Assembly (NCBI GenBank): GCA_905339255.1
Contig: CAJPFO010000058.1
Location: forward strand, 22,971-86,970
DNA from: Myxococcaceae bacterium
Lineage (GTDB): Bacteria; Myxococcota_A; UBA9160
Direction: 5' to 3'
Length of the DNA: 64,000 nt
Position 1 is the stretch's first letter, and the number at the start of each line of letters is the position of its first letter. The notes under the pieces were generated by a model. That model was not told the origin of the DNA. It worked only from the letters and a program-made list of their open reading frames with translations, and ran no database searches. Below, piece by piece: positions 16,866-26,432 of the stretch. The translations under genes and the position numbers were made by a program.

Positions 16866-19607
16866 GTGACGACGAGATCGCTTCGAAGGACCGCTTCGAT
16901 CCTTGCCGGCGCGCTGCTCGCAAGTCTCTCCTGCGTCGCCGCCGCACTGCCGCCCGGCGTCACGGCGGGGCCCTCCGTCGAAGGGATCTCCGAGTACCGG
17001 CTCGAGAACGGCCTTCGCGTGCTCCTCTTCCCCGACCCCTCGCGCCAGACGATCACGGTGAACGTGACCTATCTCGTCGGCTCCAGGCACGAGAACTACG
17101 GCGAGACCGGGATGGCGCACCTGCTCGAGCACCTGCTCTTCAAGGGCACCGAGCAGCATCCCAATCTCACGGAGGAGATGTCGCAGCGCTTCTCGCAGAC
17201 CAACGGCACGACCTACTACGACCGCACCAACTACTTCGAGACCTTTCCGGCCTCCGCCGAGACCCTCGACTGGACGCTCCGCATGGAAGCCGATCGGATG
17301 GTTCACTCCCGGATTGCGAAGAGCGACCTCGACAGCGAGATGAGCGTCGTCCGGAACGAGTTCGAGATCGGCGAGAACCGACCCGGGAGCGTCCTCTACA
17401 AGCGGATGCTCTCGACGGCATACCTCTGGCACAACTACGGCAACTCGCCGATCGGCGCGCGTTCGGACATCGAGAACGTTCCGATCGAGCGGCTTCGGGC
17501 CTTCTATTCGAAGCACTACCAACCGGACAATGCGGTCCTGCTGGTCGCCGGCAAGTTCGATCCCGAGCCGACCCTCGAGAAGATCGCAGAGATCTTCGGC
17601 GTGATCCCGAAGCCCGCGCGCACGCTCGAGCCGACCTACACGAGGGAGCCGACCCAGGACGGCGAACGAAGCGTCACGCTCCGGCGCGTCGGAGACGTCC
17701 AGATGGCCGGAGCCGTCTACCACGTGCCGGCGGCGACGCATCCGGACTATCCGGCCGTTTCGATCCTCGCCTTCCTGCTCGGCGACACGCCGTCCGGACG
17801 GCTCTATCGCGCGCTCGTCGAGACGGGCCTCGCGACCTCCGTGTCCGCTGCCGACATCGCGCTGCGCGAGGCCGGAACGCTGGTCTTCATGGCCGAGGTC
17901 CCGGCGGATCACGATCTCGAGAAGGCCGCCGATGCGATGCTCGCCACGGTCGAGGGTGTCCCCGGAGAGCCTCCGACCGCGGAGGAGGTCGGCCGCGCGA
18001 GGAACGAGATCCTCCGGGACCTCGAGATCGCGCTCACGGACCCCGGCGAGATCGGCATCCATCTCTCGGAGTTCATCGCGGCAGGGGATTGGCGCCTCGT
18101 TTTCCTCTACCGCGATGCGATCGAGAAGGTGACGCCCGAAGAGGTCGTCGCTTCGGCGCGCCGTTATCTCCTGCCTTCGAACCGGACGCTCGGTCTCTTC
18201 GTTCCGACGCCCGAGCCCGTCCGGGCCGAGATCCCGCCCCCGCCCGAGGTTTCCGAAGTCGTCGCCGGCTACCAGGGGCGCGAGGCGATGAAGCAGGGGG
18301 AGGCCTTCGAACCGACTCCGCAGAACATCGCCGCAAGGACGGCGACGAAGAAGCTCGAGGGCGGCATGCAGCTCGCGCTCCTTCCGAAGCAGACCCGCGG
18401 CGAGGCCGTCGCCGCCACCCTCAGGCTCCGCATCGGAGACGAAGCATCGCTCGCGGATCGTGGCGCCCTCGCCTCGATCGTCGCGTCGATGCTCACGCGA
18501 GGGACGACGACCCTCTCCCGCCAAGAGATCCAGGACCGCCTCGCCGAACTCCGCGCCGAGATGCGGGTCTCCGCCGATCCGCAAGGAGTGTCGGTCCTCA
18601 TGAAGGCGCGGCGCGACACGATCGCCGACGTGCTCCGGCTCGTCGCCGACGTGCTCCGCAGTCCGAGCTTCCCACAGTCCGAGCTCGAGCAACTCGTCCG
18701 CCAGGAGGCGACCGAAGTCGAGCAGCAGAAGAGCGATCCGAACGCGGTCGCGCTCAATCGCCTGAGGCGTCAGCTCTCTCCGTACCCGAAGGGGCATCCC
18801 TCCTACGTCGGGAGCTTCGACGAGCAGATCGACGATCTCCGCGCGGTGACGCGCGACGGGCTCGTCGAGTTCCACGAGGCCTTCTACGGTGCGAGCGACG
18901 GCCTTCTCGCGGTGGTCGGCGACTTCGATCCGAACCAGATCGAACCCCTCGCTCGCGAGCTCTTCGGCGAGTGGAAGAGCCGAACCCCGTACGCGCGCAT
19001 TCCCGAACGACCGGTTCGGACCGAGGTGGCACGAGAAGTGCTGCAGCTTCCGGACAAGGCGAGCGCGATGGTGCTCGCGGCGACACCGCTCGGAATCGGA
19101 CAGCGGAGCTCCGACTTCCCTGCGTTCGTCCTCGCCGACCATTTGATGGGCGGTGGCTTCCTGAGCTCGCGGCTCGCGACGCGGATCCGCCAGCAGGATG
19201 GGCTCAGCTACGGCGTCGGGTCGAGCGCGAACCTTTCGCCCTTCGAGGAGCGCGGAACCTGGCTCGTCTACGCGATGTCGGCGCCCGAGAATGCGGAGAA
19301 GGTCGCCCGTGCGGCCGACGAGGAGGTGCGACGGGTTCGTGAGAAGGGATTCGACGAGAAGGAGGTGGCCGACGCGAAGGCGGGCTTCGTTTCCGAGCGA
19401 CGCGGCCAGCGCGCCGACGATTCGTACGTCGCTGCGCTCCTCGTCGAGCGACTTCACGAGGGACGTCCCCTCGATTGGGACGCGGGTTTCGAGTCCGCGG
19501 TCCTCGCGCTCACGGCCGAGCAGGTGAGCGATGCGTTCCGCAGGAACGTCGAGCCCGAAAAGATCACGACGGTGAGAGCGGGGACCTTCGCGAACGAATC
19601 GCGATAG
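16866..19607 (+). CDS. Exported two-domain M16 zinc peptidase
   Basis: 913 residues with a signal peptide (about 1-27). The first half is a complete M16 peptidase: inverted zinc motif H85-L-L-E88-H89 and distal Glu165 (VVRNEFE), 76 residues after the second His as in pitrilysins. The second half (from about 490) repeats the fold but reads ASIVASML where HxxEH should be, so it is the non-catalytic partner. A GLSYGVGSS R/Y region closes substrate contacts. The enzyme probably degrades peptides in the periplasm. Start is GTG with GGGAGGA 5 bases upstream. The single-chain arrangement replaces the two separate subunits seen in many proteobacteria. Confidence 0.92.
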   Translation: MTTRSLRRTASILAGALLASLSCVAAALPPGVTAGPSVEGISEYRLENGLRVLLFPDPSRQTITVNVTYLVGSRHENYGETGMAHLLEHLLFKGTEQHPNLTEEMSQRFSQTNGTTYYDRTNYFETFPASAETLDWTLRMEADRMVHSRIAKSDLDSEMSVVRNEFEIGENRPGSVLYKRMLSTAYLWHNYGNSPIGARSDIENVPIERLRAFYSKHYQPDNAVLLVAGKFDPEPTLEKIAEIFGVIPKPARTLEPTYTREPTQDGERSVTLRRVGDVQMAGAVYHVPAATHPDYPAVSILAFLLGDTPSGRLYRALVETGLATSVSAADIALREAGTLVFMAEVPADHDLEKAADAMLATVEGVPGEPPTAEEVGRARNEILRDLEIALTDPGEIGIHLSEFIAAGDWRLVFLYRDAIEKVTPEEVVASARRYLLPSNRTLGLFVPTPEPVRAEIPPPPEVSEVVAGYQGREAMKQGEAFEPTPQNIAARTATKKLEGGMQLALLPKQTRGEAVAATLRLRIGDEASLADRGALASIVASMLTRGTTTLSRQEIQDRLAELRAEMRVSADPQGVSVLMKARRDTIADVLRLVADVLRSPSFPQSELEQLVRQEATEVEQQKSDPNAVALNRLRRQLSPYPKGHPSYVGSFDEQIDDLRAVTRDGLVEFHEAFYGASDGLLAVVGDFDPNQIEPLARELFGEWKSRTPYARIPERPVRTEVAREVLQLPDKASAMVLAATPLGIGQRSSDFPAFVLADHLMGGGFLSSRLATRIRQQDGLSYGVGSSANLSPFEERGTWLVYAMSAPENAEKVARAADEEVRRVREKGFDEKEVADAKAGFVSERRGQRADDSYVAALLVERLHEGRPLDWDAGFESAVLALTAEQVSDAFRRNVEPEKITTVRAGTFANESR

Positions 19608-19629
19608 CGGGCTCGTCTGCCCGCGTCGG

Positions 19630-19643
19630 CCTCCACGTGGAGG
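19630..19643. terminator. Perfect 14-bp palindrome between converging genes
   Basis: CCTCCACGTGGAGG is a perfect palindrome in the 55-base gap between the M16 peptidase and the SNF2 helicase, which converge here. It may act as a small bidirectional terminator. A leftward TAGGACGACCCG at the helicase stop resembles the dispersed stop-linked repeat but is too divergent to call. Confidence 0.3.
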
Positions 19644-19662
19644 TCCTCGGAGCCGGGTCGTC

Positions 19663-22611
19663 CTAGTCGGCGAGCAGCGCGAGAAGGTCGTCGCGCGTGA
19701 GCGATGCGGCGGCGCCCGCCTCGCCGAGCGCCACGCGAGCGAGCTCGCGCTTGCGTTCCTGGAGCGCGAGGATCCGCTCCTCGACCGTATCCTCGGCGAC
19801 GAGGCGATGGACGAGAACGGGGCGATCCTGGCCGATCCGATGCGCGCGGTCGGCGGCTTGATCCTCGGCGGCGGGGTTCCACCAGGGATCGAGAAGGAAG
19901 ACGTGGTCGGCGGCGGTCAGGTTGAGCCCCGTTCCTCCCGCGCGGAGTGAAACGAGGAGCACGGGGGGGCCGGAGGGATCCTGGAAGCGGGAGACCACCG
20001 CGCCACGATCGCGGGTCGAGCCGTCGAGGCGAAGGAAGTCGATTCCCGACTCGCGAAGCACGGGCTCGGTGAGATCGAGGAGGCTCGTCCACTGCGAGAA
20101 GACGAGCGCCTTGTGTTCCTCGGCGAGCACCTCGTCGAGCGTCTCGCGCAGAAGCTCGAGCTTCGAGGAGCGTTCGACGCGCTGCCCCGGCACGAGCGCG
20201 GCGTGACAGCAGGCCTGCCGCAGGCGCAGGAGGGCCTCGAGTGCCGCGAAGACGCTGGCGCCCCCGGAGAGCTTCTTCGCGACGTCGGCGAGCGTCGCCG
20301 CACGGATGGCGTCGTAGACCGAACGCTCGTCCGGGTCGAGCGTGCAACGCAGCACGACGTCGGTTCGCGGCGGTAGCTCGGGAGTGACCTCGCGTTTGGT
20401 GCGCCGCAGCACGAAGGGACGGATCCGCTCGCGAAGCCTCGCGGCGGCGCCGGGTTCTCCCGCCGCGATCGGCCTCGCGGCCCGCTCTTCGAAGTCCTCG
20501 AGAGTGCCGAGGAGGCCGGGATTCGCGAACTGGAGTTCGCTCCAGAGTTCTTCGAGGCGGTTCTCGACGGGAGTCCCGGTGAGTGCGATGCGGAAGCCGC
20601 CCTGCAGCCGGAAGGCTGCCTGCGCCACCTGGCTCGAGGGGTTCTTCACGTTCTGCGCCTCGTCGAGGACGATCGTCTCGAAGGACTCTGCGGCGAGGAT
20701 CTCGGCGTCGAGACGCAGGATGGCGTAGCTCGTGATGGTGACGTCCGCGTCCGGATCGATCTGCCTTCGCGGCCCGTGGTGGCGGGCGACGCGGAGTGCC
20801 GGGCGGAAGCGGCGGATTTCATCCTCCCAGCCATGGAGCACGCTCGTCGGTGCGACGACGAGCGTGCGTCCCCGGATTGCGCAGAGCGCCTCGAGCGTCT
20901 TGCCGAGCCCCATGTCGTCGGCGAGGAGTGCGCCGAGGCCCGCATCGCGAAGGAAGCAGAGCCAGTCGACGCCTTGCTGCTGGTAGCCGCGGAGCGTCGC
21001 TCCGAGATCGGCCGGGAGTGCGGCGCGCGGGATGGCTTCGAAGCCGTCGACGAGGGCGCGGAGTCCCTCGAACGCTTCGGGGCGCGGCTCGCCGAGCGCG
21101 TCGCAAAGGCGCGCAAGATCCGGGAGCGCTGCGCGCGGCAGCCTGCCTCGCTCGTCCCGTGCCGCCAGGAGGTCTGCGATCCGGAGGCCGAAGCGCGAGA
21201 GCCAATCGGAGGGCAGCGGGGCGAAGCCGGCCCCCGGGAGTGCGACGAGAGGTTCGCCCGAACGAAACGCCCGCAACACTTCGCCGGCGCCGACCCCGAC
21301 CGTGCGCTCTCCCTGGGGGCCGCCCGTGCGCGTCTCGAACTCGAGCGTGAAGCCGTCTCGCGTCGATCGGAAGCGCGGCTCGAGCGGCGGCGCTTCGAAG
21401 AAGGCTTCGTGCCCGCGGCCGCGGATCTCTCCGCGAAAGCGGTCGAGGCGCGCAGCGAACTCCACCGCCTGCGCGCCTCGAAGGACGCTCCGGTGTCCGG
21501 GGACGAGCTCGAGCGCGATCGCGAGCTCGCGGACGAGGCGCGCTTCGGCGGCCTCGTCGCGGAGCGGAAGCGCGCTCGCTCCGAGTGCCACGAGCTTGCC
21601 GGCGTCGATCCGCGCGGTCGGGGGATCGCCATAGACGAGCGTTGCGAGCACCGAGAGCGAGTCGCCTTCGCGTTGCACGTCGAGGAGGATGCGCGGCGGC
21701 TGCTTCGCGGTGCGCGGAAGGCGAGCGGTCCGTACATCGACCGGAAGCCTCCTTTCGAGCGAGGGGAGGATCTCGCCGACGAGCCTCGGAACGTCGTCGA
21801 CACCGAAGAGGACTCCCCGCGGAAGGTCGGCGCGCTCGCGCCCGCCGAGGCCGCTCTCGCCTACGGCCCGGATCTCGTCGCCGACGAGGACCGCTCCGTT
21901 TGCGAACCGCTCCGTGATGCGTGGATCGTCGACGAGGGTCAGGCGGAAGCCCTGCCCGGCGTCGTCGACGACGATCCGCGGGAGCGATCGTTCGGCACTC
22001 GCTCGAATCGGCCGACCTTCGAGCCGGAGATCGTCGACCTTCGCGAGCGCGGCGAGAACGCGCGCGACGGCAGGCGCTTCGAGAGGCCCCCGGAGCCTCG
22101 TTCCGAGCGCGCGTTCGACTTCGAGATCGGCCTCCGAGGCCAAGAAGCTCGGTCCGTCGACGCGGCCGCTCGCGACGGCTGCGAGCGTGCTGCGGAGCGG
22201 GAGCTCCGAATCACCTCGGACGACGACCCGCTCGAGCGCGAGCGCGCCTCGCTCCCGCGCGAGCCGATACCCGATCCGACCCGGGCCTGCGCTCGCCTGC
22301 GCGTTCGGCTCCGGGGAGCCCGAGCCCGACTCGCGAGAGCGCTTCCATGCGATCACGGCTGCCGCGACGTGGACGCAGGGATCCTCGGCGCCGTCGCAGT
22401 CGCACGACCATTCCGCGTCGTCCGGAAGCAGGGTGACTGCGGGGGCGACCAGACGGCCGGGAACCTGCACGCGGAGCGTCACCTCCGAGCCGGCCGCCTC
22501 CTGTTCGGTGACCGCGCCGGCGCGAGCGAGCTCGACTCCGCTCGACCAGGTGCCGCGCGAGCAGGACTCGCGGACGGCGTCGAAGAGGGCATTTCGCTCG
22601 GGGACGCTCAT
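19663..22611 (-). CDS. SWIM zinc-finger SNF2-family helicase
   Basis: 982 residues. An N-terminal SWIM zinc finger is present near 69-82 (CDC then CVH, the CxCxnCxH pattern). A long middle region leads to the SNF2 ATPase core: [10 protein letters not shown], Walker [14 protein letters not shown] box ([11 protein letters not shown]), [13 protein letters not shown], and a C-terminal helicase lobe with [25 protein letters not shown] and RAHRIGQ. Such bacterial SNF2 proteins (HepA/RapA-like) remodel protein-DNA or RNA polymerase complexes; the exact substrate is unknown. It stands downstream of the LemA operon on the same strand, separated by a 127-base gap carrying a palindromic repeat. Confidence 0.92.
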   Translation of the reverse strand: MSVPERNALFDAVRESCSRGTWSSGVELARAGAVTEQEAAGSEVTLRVQVPGRLVAPAVTLLPDDAEWSCDCDGAEDPCVHVAAAVIAWKRSRESGSGSPEPNAQASAGPGRIGYRLARERGALALERVVVRGDSELPLRSTLAAVASGRVDGPSFLASEADLEVERALGTRLRGPLEAPAVARVLAALAKVDDLRLEGRPIRASAERSLPRIVVDDAGQGFRLTLVDDPRITERFANGAVLVGDEIRAVGESGLGGRERADLPRGVLFGVDDVPRLVGEILPSLERRLPVDVRTARLPRTAKQPPRILLDVQREGDSLSVLATLVYGDPPTARIDAGKLVALGASALPLRDEAAEARLVRELAIALELVPGHRSVLRGAQAVEFAARLDRFRGEIRGRGHEAFFEAPPLEPRFRSTRDGFTLEFETRTGGPQGERTVGVGAGEVLRAFRSGEPLVALPGAGFAPLPSDWLSRFGLRIADLLAARDERGRLPRAALPDLARLCDALGEPRPEAFEGLRALVDGFEAIPRAALPADLGATLRGYQQQGVDWLCFLRDAGLGALLADDMGLGKTLEALCAIRGRTLVVAPTSVLHGWEDEIRRFRPALRVARHHGPRRQIDPDADVTITSYAILRLDAEILAAESFETIVLDEAQNVKNPSSQVAQAAFRLQGGFRIALTGTPVENRLEELWSELQFANPGLLGTLEDFEERAARPIAAGEPGAAARLRERIRPFVLRRTKREVTPELPPRTDVVLRCTLDPDERSVYDAIRAATLADVAKKLSGGASVFAALEALLRLRQACCHAALVPGQRVERSSKLELLRETLDEVLAEEHKALVFSQWTSLLDLTEPVLRESGIDFLRLDGSTRDRGAVVSRFQDPSGPPVLLVSLRAGGTGLNLTAADHVFLLDPWWNPAAEDQAADRAHRIGQDRPVLVHRLVAEDTVEERILALQERKRELARVALGEAGAAASLTRDDLLALLAD

Positions 22612-22705
22612 GAGCGCAGCGAAGGTAACGGATGCGGGGCCAGCGGATCCGCCTTCGACACGGTCGCCTGCCCCCGGAGCCGCTCGCGTGCCGGCTCCGC
22701 CCCTT

Positions 22706-22741
22706 GGAGATCGACCCGACCCGTCTCGGGTCGGTCTCCTA
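22706..22741 (-). repeat. Stop-codon-linked palindromic repeat, copy B
   Basis: Read leftward it starts with TAGGAGACCGACCCGA at 22741; this TAG is the stop codon of the DUF3137 gene. The second arm is TCGGGTCGATCTCC. It matches copy A at all but one position. It separates the LemA/DUF3137 genes from the SNF2 gene on the same strand, which suits a terminator role. Confidence 0.8.
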
Positions 22742-23692
22742 GGCCGTTCGTGCGAGCGGCGGGGCGCCCTTCGACCAGATGCGGGTATTGAGATCGAGCT
22801 CCTCGACGAGCCCGATCGCGAGCTCGAGCTCGCCGATCCAGGTCCGCATGCCCTCCTCGGAGATCGCGCTCTTGGTCGGGTCGAGCGCGAAGAGGTCGTG
22901 GCTCAGCGGCATCGCCAGATGGAGCTTCTGGCGGGCGAAGGCGATCCGGATCTCGCTCGCGCCGTTCTTGCGCAAGCGAACGATCCGTTCCATGAGGCTC
23001 GGCGTGAGGAGATAACGCGCCTCGACCGGATCGGTCGCGTAGACGCGGAAGTACTTCTCGAACTCGACGTTCTCGAGGGTGACGAGGTCGGCTCCATCGA
23101 CGCTTTGGAGGCCCTGCAGCGCTCGTCCGAGGCTCCCGAAGGTGCGCTCGGCCACGTCGGGCAGGACGAACGTGCGGCCGCGGAAGGACTTGTGGAAGTC
23201 GGCGACGAAGAAGAGCCCCGAGAAGACGGTCCCCTCGCTCCGCTTCTGTTCCTTTCGCGTCACGCGGAGCTCGCAGAAGCGGAAGTCGGTCGCTCCGCTC
23301 CGCCCCCGCACGAGATCTTCGCCACGGTAGCGGTTCCAGGTGGAGGAGTAGAGATGGCTCGCGCGGAACTCGTCTTCGCCGATCGATCCGTTCGGTACGT
23401 ACTCGAGATCCGGGTTCCAGAAGCGAAGCACCCGGGAGACGAGGTTTTCCTTCAAATCGTGTTGGAGCGACGTCACGACCTGCGTGAAGCGGTAGATGAA
23501 CCACGCGACCGCGAGCACGAGGGGAAGGGGATTTCCAATCGCGAACGAGAAGACGATCGAGGTGACGAGCACGATCGCGGTGGCTCGGTTCCAGACCCGG
23601 GCGAGCGCCAATTTGCGCCGTCGCTCGTAGCCTCGGAGTTCGGGAAGGAGCTCGCGACGAAAGAACTCCCGGAGCTCGGATTCGCTGCGCAA
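22739..23692 (-). CDS. DUF3137 membrane protein
   Basis: 317 residues. Two adjacent membrane helices (about 35-65) are followed by a large soluble domain with the DUF3137 features: [22 protein letters not shown], a [30 protein letters not shown] block and a C-terminal ALPL-type segment ([14 protein letters not shown]). DUF3137 genes are often paired with lemA, as here (15-base spacing). Function is unknown; the fold resembles galectin-like monomers by annotation only. The TTG start at 23692 has no clear ribosome site, so coupling to lemA translation is likely. Its stop codon is embedded in the palindromic repeat. Confidence 0.85.
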   Translation of the reverse strand: MRSESELREFFRRELLPELRGYERRRKLALARVWNRATAIVLVTSIVFSFAIGNPLPLVLAVAWFIYRFTQVVTSLQHDLKENLVSRVLRFWNPDLEYVPNGSIGEDEFRASHLYSSTWNRYRGEDLVRGRSGATDFRFCELRVTRKEQKRSEGTVFSGLFFVADFHKSFRGRTFVLPDVAERTFGSLGRALQGLQSVDGADLVTLENVEFEKYFRVYATDPVEARYLLTPSLMERIVRLRKNGASEIRIAFARQKLHLAMPLSHDLFALDPTKSAISEEGMRTWIGELELAIGLVEELDLNTRIWSKGAPPLARTA

Positions 23693-23707
23693 GGCCGGCG
23701 CCGCCGG

Positions 23708-24334
23708 CTAACCGCGCCGGATCTCGCGGAACTGGGCCGCGACGTCGGGGCGTGCCGTCGCCGCGTCCCGGACCTCGAAGTATTCGCGCGTGCCGTACCC
23801 GAATGCCCGAGCCAGCAGATTCGTCGGGAACATCCGCGTGGTGTCGTTCAGGTGTCGCGCGGCGTCGTTGTAGGTCCGACGCGCGGCGGCGAGCTGCTCC
23901 TCGACCTCGTTCAGCGCCCGTTGCAGCGCCTGGAAGCTCTGATCGGCCTTGAGCTCCGGGTAGCCCTCCGCCGTGGCGACGAGTTGACGCAGCGCATCGG
24001 TGATCTGGTTCTCGAGCCGCGCCTGATCCGAGGGGCTCCTGCGTCCGGAGACCGCCTGGGCGCGAAGCGCGATCACGCGCTCGAGCACGCTCGATTCGTG
24101 CTCCATGTAGCGCTCGGCGGCGGCGACGAGGTTCGGGATCAGATCGTGCCGCTTCTGGAGCTGGACGCCGACCGTGGAGTAGGCGGTGTCGGCGTGATTC
24201 GCGGCCGAGACGATCGAGTTGAAGGCGAGCGCGAAGAGCGCCACGGCGGCCGCGACGAGCCAGGGCGTCTCGACCCCGAGCATCCAGCCCGCGAAGATCC
24301 CGAGCATTCCCGCGATGATCCAGAGGGTGTGCAC
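23708..24334 (-). CDS. LemA family protein
   Basis: 208 residues. A short N-terminus and membrane helices (about 1-45) are followed by the LemA helical bundle, with the conserved NAADTAYSTVGVQLQKRHDLIPNLV-type stretch, then SSVLERVIALRAQA, LVATAEGYPELKAD and YNDAARHLNDTTRMFPTNLLA. A GTG at 24334 with AAGGAG six bases upstream is preferred. An ATG at 24358 overlapping the upstream stop (ATGA) would add eight residues. LemA is a membrane protein of unclear function, often beside DUF3137 or TPM proteins. It is embedded here in an operon with cytochrome-like genes. Confidence 0.88.
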   Translation of the reverse strand: MHTLWIIAGMLGIFAGWMLGVETPWLVAAAVALFALAFNSIVSAANHADTAYSTVGVQLQKRHDLIPNLVAAAERYMEHESSVLERVIALRAQAVSGRRSPSDQARLENQITDALRQLVATAEGYPELKADQSFQALQRALNEVEEQLAAARRTYNDAARHLNDTTRMFPTNLLARAFGYGTREYFEVRDAATARPDVAAQFREIRRG

Positions 24335-24354
24335 GGCCGGCTCCTTCCGGCGTC

Positions 24355-24807
24355 TCATCGGCGCTCGGCCGCCCGGTCTTGATCGTCCGCTGCCGGGGCG
24401 GCCTTCCGAGAGGCCGCCCCCCAGTGCTCGCCTCCGCGCGGAGCCTCTTCGACGCCCGCGACGAAGGGGGCCAGCGCGGCGGCGAAGATCGCCAGGAGCC
24501 CGACGAGTCCGAGCGCAATCCGCAGCGCCGACCCGGGTTCCGGGCGCCCCCGGAGCATCGTCGCGATCCAGCGACGATGGAGCCAGAGATGCACGACGAG
24601 CACCGCGAAGAAGACCATCGCGATCCAGAAGTGGACGTCGCCCCAGGCGTGCCGGTCGAAGCCGAAGATCGTGGTCCTGCGCCCGCTGCCCGGAGGGAGG
24701 AGGGTTCGCAGCAGGATCCCGGTCGAGGTGAGCAGGACGAACCCCGCGAACGCCGCGACGTCGACGGCGAACTGGATCGCGGGACGGGTCAGGGGGCGAG
24801 AAGCCAT
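24355..24807 (-). CDS. DUF4405-type small membrane protein (cytochrome b-like)
   Basis: 150 residues with three hydrophobic helices (about 13-32, 58-75, 94-115). His residues lie in FDRHAWGDVHFW and VVHLWLHRRW, in the pattern of DUF4405 proteins, which resemble a di-haem cytochrome b half. A basic/acidic low-complexity tail follows. A neighbouring exported cytochrome c (25514-26359) makes a redox role plausible, but the haem ligation is inferred. The gene overlaps DUF4336 by 19 bases and lemA by 4 if the earlier lemA start is used. Confidence 0.75.
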   Translation of the reverse strand: MASRPLTRPAIQFAVDVAAFAGFVLLTSTGILLRTLLPPGSGRRTTIFGFDRHAWGDVHFWIAMVFFAVLVVHLWLHRRWIATMLRGRPEPGSALRIALGLVGLLAIFAAALAPFVAGVEEAPRGGEHWGAASRKAAPAADDQDRAAERR

Positions 24808-25478
24808 GCGTAGCCCTCGCGCAGCGCCTCGCGGCCGCCCCTTTCGAGAACCTCACCGTGCGCCACGATCACGCGGTCGAAGTCCCAGGCGAGGATCCGC
24901 TCGAGGCTCGTACGCGCGGCCGCGCGATCCCGGATCAAGAGCGGGTCGAGCTTCGACGGCCCGAAGCGGCCGTAGCTCCGGAGAAGCTTCATGAAAAGGC
25001 GCGTCCGCAGCGGGGCGCGCGGACCGAAGTGGAAGGCCAGGTCGCAGAGCACGAGCGTGCGAGTCGCGCGGTGGAAGAACGTGACCTCGTTTTCGTAGGG
25101 GCGGCCGCGGAAGAAGGTCTGGTCGACCTCGCCGCGCCACGGCTCGGGCGCTTCGTCGCCGAGGATCGCGACGTAGCGGAGGTCCGGACGCTTGCGCTCG
25201 AGACCGGGGCCGATCCAGAGCTTCGCCTCCGGCCAGTGCGTCTCGACCTCTCCGGCATAGAGGTGATGGACGCGGTTCGGGGCGACGGCGTACGCCACGC
25301 GTCCGACGGCGTCGAGCTCGGCTCGGAGCCCGGGATCGATCGCGACGGGCGAGTGGAGCAGGAGCGAGCCGCTCCGAAGCCGCATCACCGTCATGTGCGT
25401 TCCGACCGGGAGCCCGTAGAACGTCTGCGGGCGCTCGACCACCCAGAGCCCTTCGTCGAGCGCGATGAGCTGTCCCAT
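24789..25478 (-). CDS. DUF4336 metallo-beta-lactamase-fold protein
   Basis: 229 residues. The N-terminus LIALDEGLWVVERPQTFYGLPVGTHMTVMRL and the middle VAPNRVHHLYAGEVETHWPEAKLW match the DUF4336 family, a degenerate branch of the metallo-beta-lactamase fold. HHLYAGE replaces the usual HxHxDH metal motif, while ILAWDFDRVIVAHGEVL supplies a C-terminal His. Metal content and activity are therefore uncertain. It sits between the cytochrome c gene (35-base gap) and the cytochrome-b-like DUF4405 gene. Confidence 0.82.
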   Translation of the reverse strand: MGQLIALDEGLWVVERPQTFYGLPVGTHMTVMRLRSGSLLLHSPVAIDPGLRAELDAVGRVAYAVAPNRVHHLYAGEVETHWPEAKLWIGPGLERKRPDLRYVAILGDEAPEPWRGEVDQTFFRGRPYENEVTFFHRATRTLVLCDLAFHFGPRAPLRTRLFMKLLRSYGRFGPSKLDPLLIRDRAAARTSLERILAWDFDRVIVAHGEVLERGGREALREGYAWLLAP

Positions 25479-25513
25479 CCGATCCTCCTTTCACGCACCA
25501 CCGGGAGCGCGCG

Positions 25514-26359
25514 TCACGGCGAGGCCTCCTGGTGCGGATCGTGTTTGCGCTCGCGCATCGCATCGAAATACGCGAGCAAGGCGTCGAGGTCGGCGTCGTC
25601 GAGGCCCGGATGTGCGGGCATCGTCGTATGGCGGAACTTCGAGGGATCGCGTACGTAGGCGCGGATCTGCTCGCGCGGGCGGTACTCGACGATGCTCTGC
25701 GGGACGTTCAAGTCCGGGCCGACGCGGCCCCCCTCACCGTTCATGGCGTGGCAGGCGAAGCACTGCCTGCGGAAGATCTCGAAGCCTCTCCATGCGGGGG
25801 AATCGGGGGGAAGGCCCTCGGGGCGCGTATGCGCGAACTCCGCCTCGAAGGGAGCGACCTCGATCGCCGTGAGCTGATACGGCCAGGGATGGCGGTCGGG
25901 ATCGCGTTGCGCAGCACCCGTCCAGACCAGGTAGAAGGGAGCCGGGTCGAGCCTGCGGTGGTCGATCGGCTCGAAGCGGCCCACGCCGAGATCCGCGTCC
26001 CCGAGAGCGAGGTAGCCGCCGTCTTCGGCGACGACGTGTCCGCTCGCGGGCCGCGTGTAGCCGTCCTTCGCGCGGAAGAAGAAGCTCTCGCCGGCGAGCG
26101 ACTCGACCGGCTCGCCGAAGCCCTCCCGGATCACCGCCCGAAGCGGACATGCGAGGTAGCGTTTCTCGCTCGCGTACGAGGGATCGTCGACCGTCACGGT
26201 GCGCGCTCCGCAGCGCGACGCGAGCTCGGCGGCCGAAAGCGTCCGAAGCGTGACGCCGTCGCGGACGAAACGAAGACCGTCCGCGGCGGGGGGCGTCGCG
26301 TCGAGCGAGGTCGCCGCCAGAAGCCATGCCGAGACGAGAACGAGCGCCGAGCGGAGCAT
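25514..26359 (-). CDS. Exported monohaem cytochrome c with unusual N-terminal domain
   Basis: 281 residues with a signal peptide (1-21). A C-terminal cytochrome c domain carries CFACH at 200-204 and a candidate Met ligand in HTTMPAHPGL. The N-terminal 170 residues contain AKDGY and PWPYQLTAIEV, which recall the substrate part of small sulfite-oxidase-fold molybdopterin proteins; this resemblance is weak. The cytochrome could pass electrons between a membrane partner (DUF4405) and an unknown donor. It is 73 bases downstream of the MFS gene on the same strand. Confidence 0.8.
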   Translation of the reverse strand: MLRSALVLVSAWLLAATSLDATPPAADGLRFVRDGVTLRTLSAAELASRCGARTVTVDDPSYASEKRYLACPLRAVIREGFGEPVESLAGESFFFRAKDGYTRPASGHVVAEDGGYLALGDADLGVGRFEPIDHRRLDPAPFYLVWTGAAQRDPDRHPWPYQLTAIEVAPFEAEFAHTRPEGLPPDSPAWRGFEIFRRQCFACHAMNGEGGRVGPDLNVPQSIVEYRPREQIRAYVRDPSKFRHTTMPAHPGLDDADLDALLAYFDAMRERKHDPHQEASP

Positions 26360-26432
26360 GGCGGCCGAGCATAGCCCCGGCGCGCCCGGAACTGCGATCC
26401 ACGGCGCCGGGTCCGTCCGGCGAGGGCCTTGC

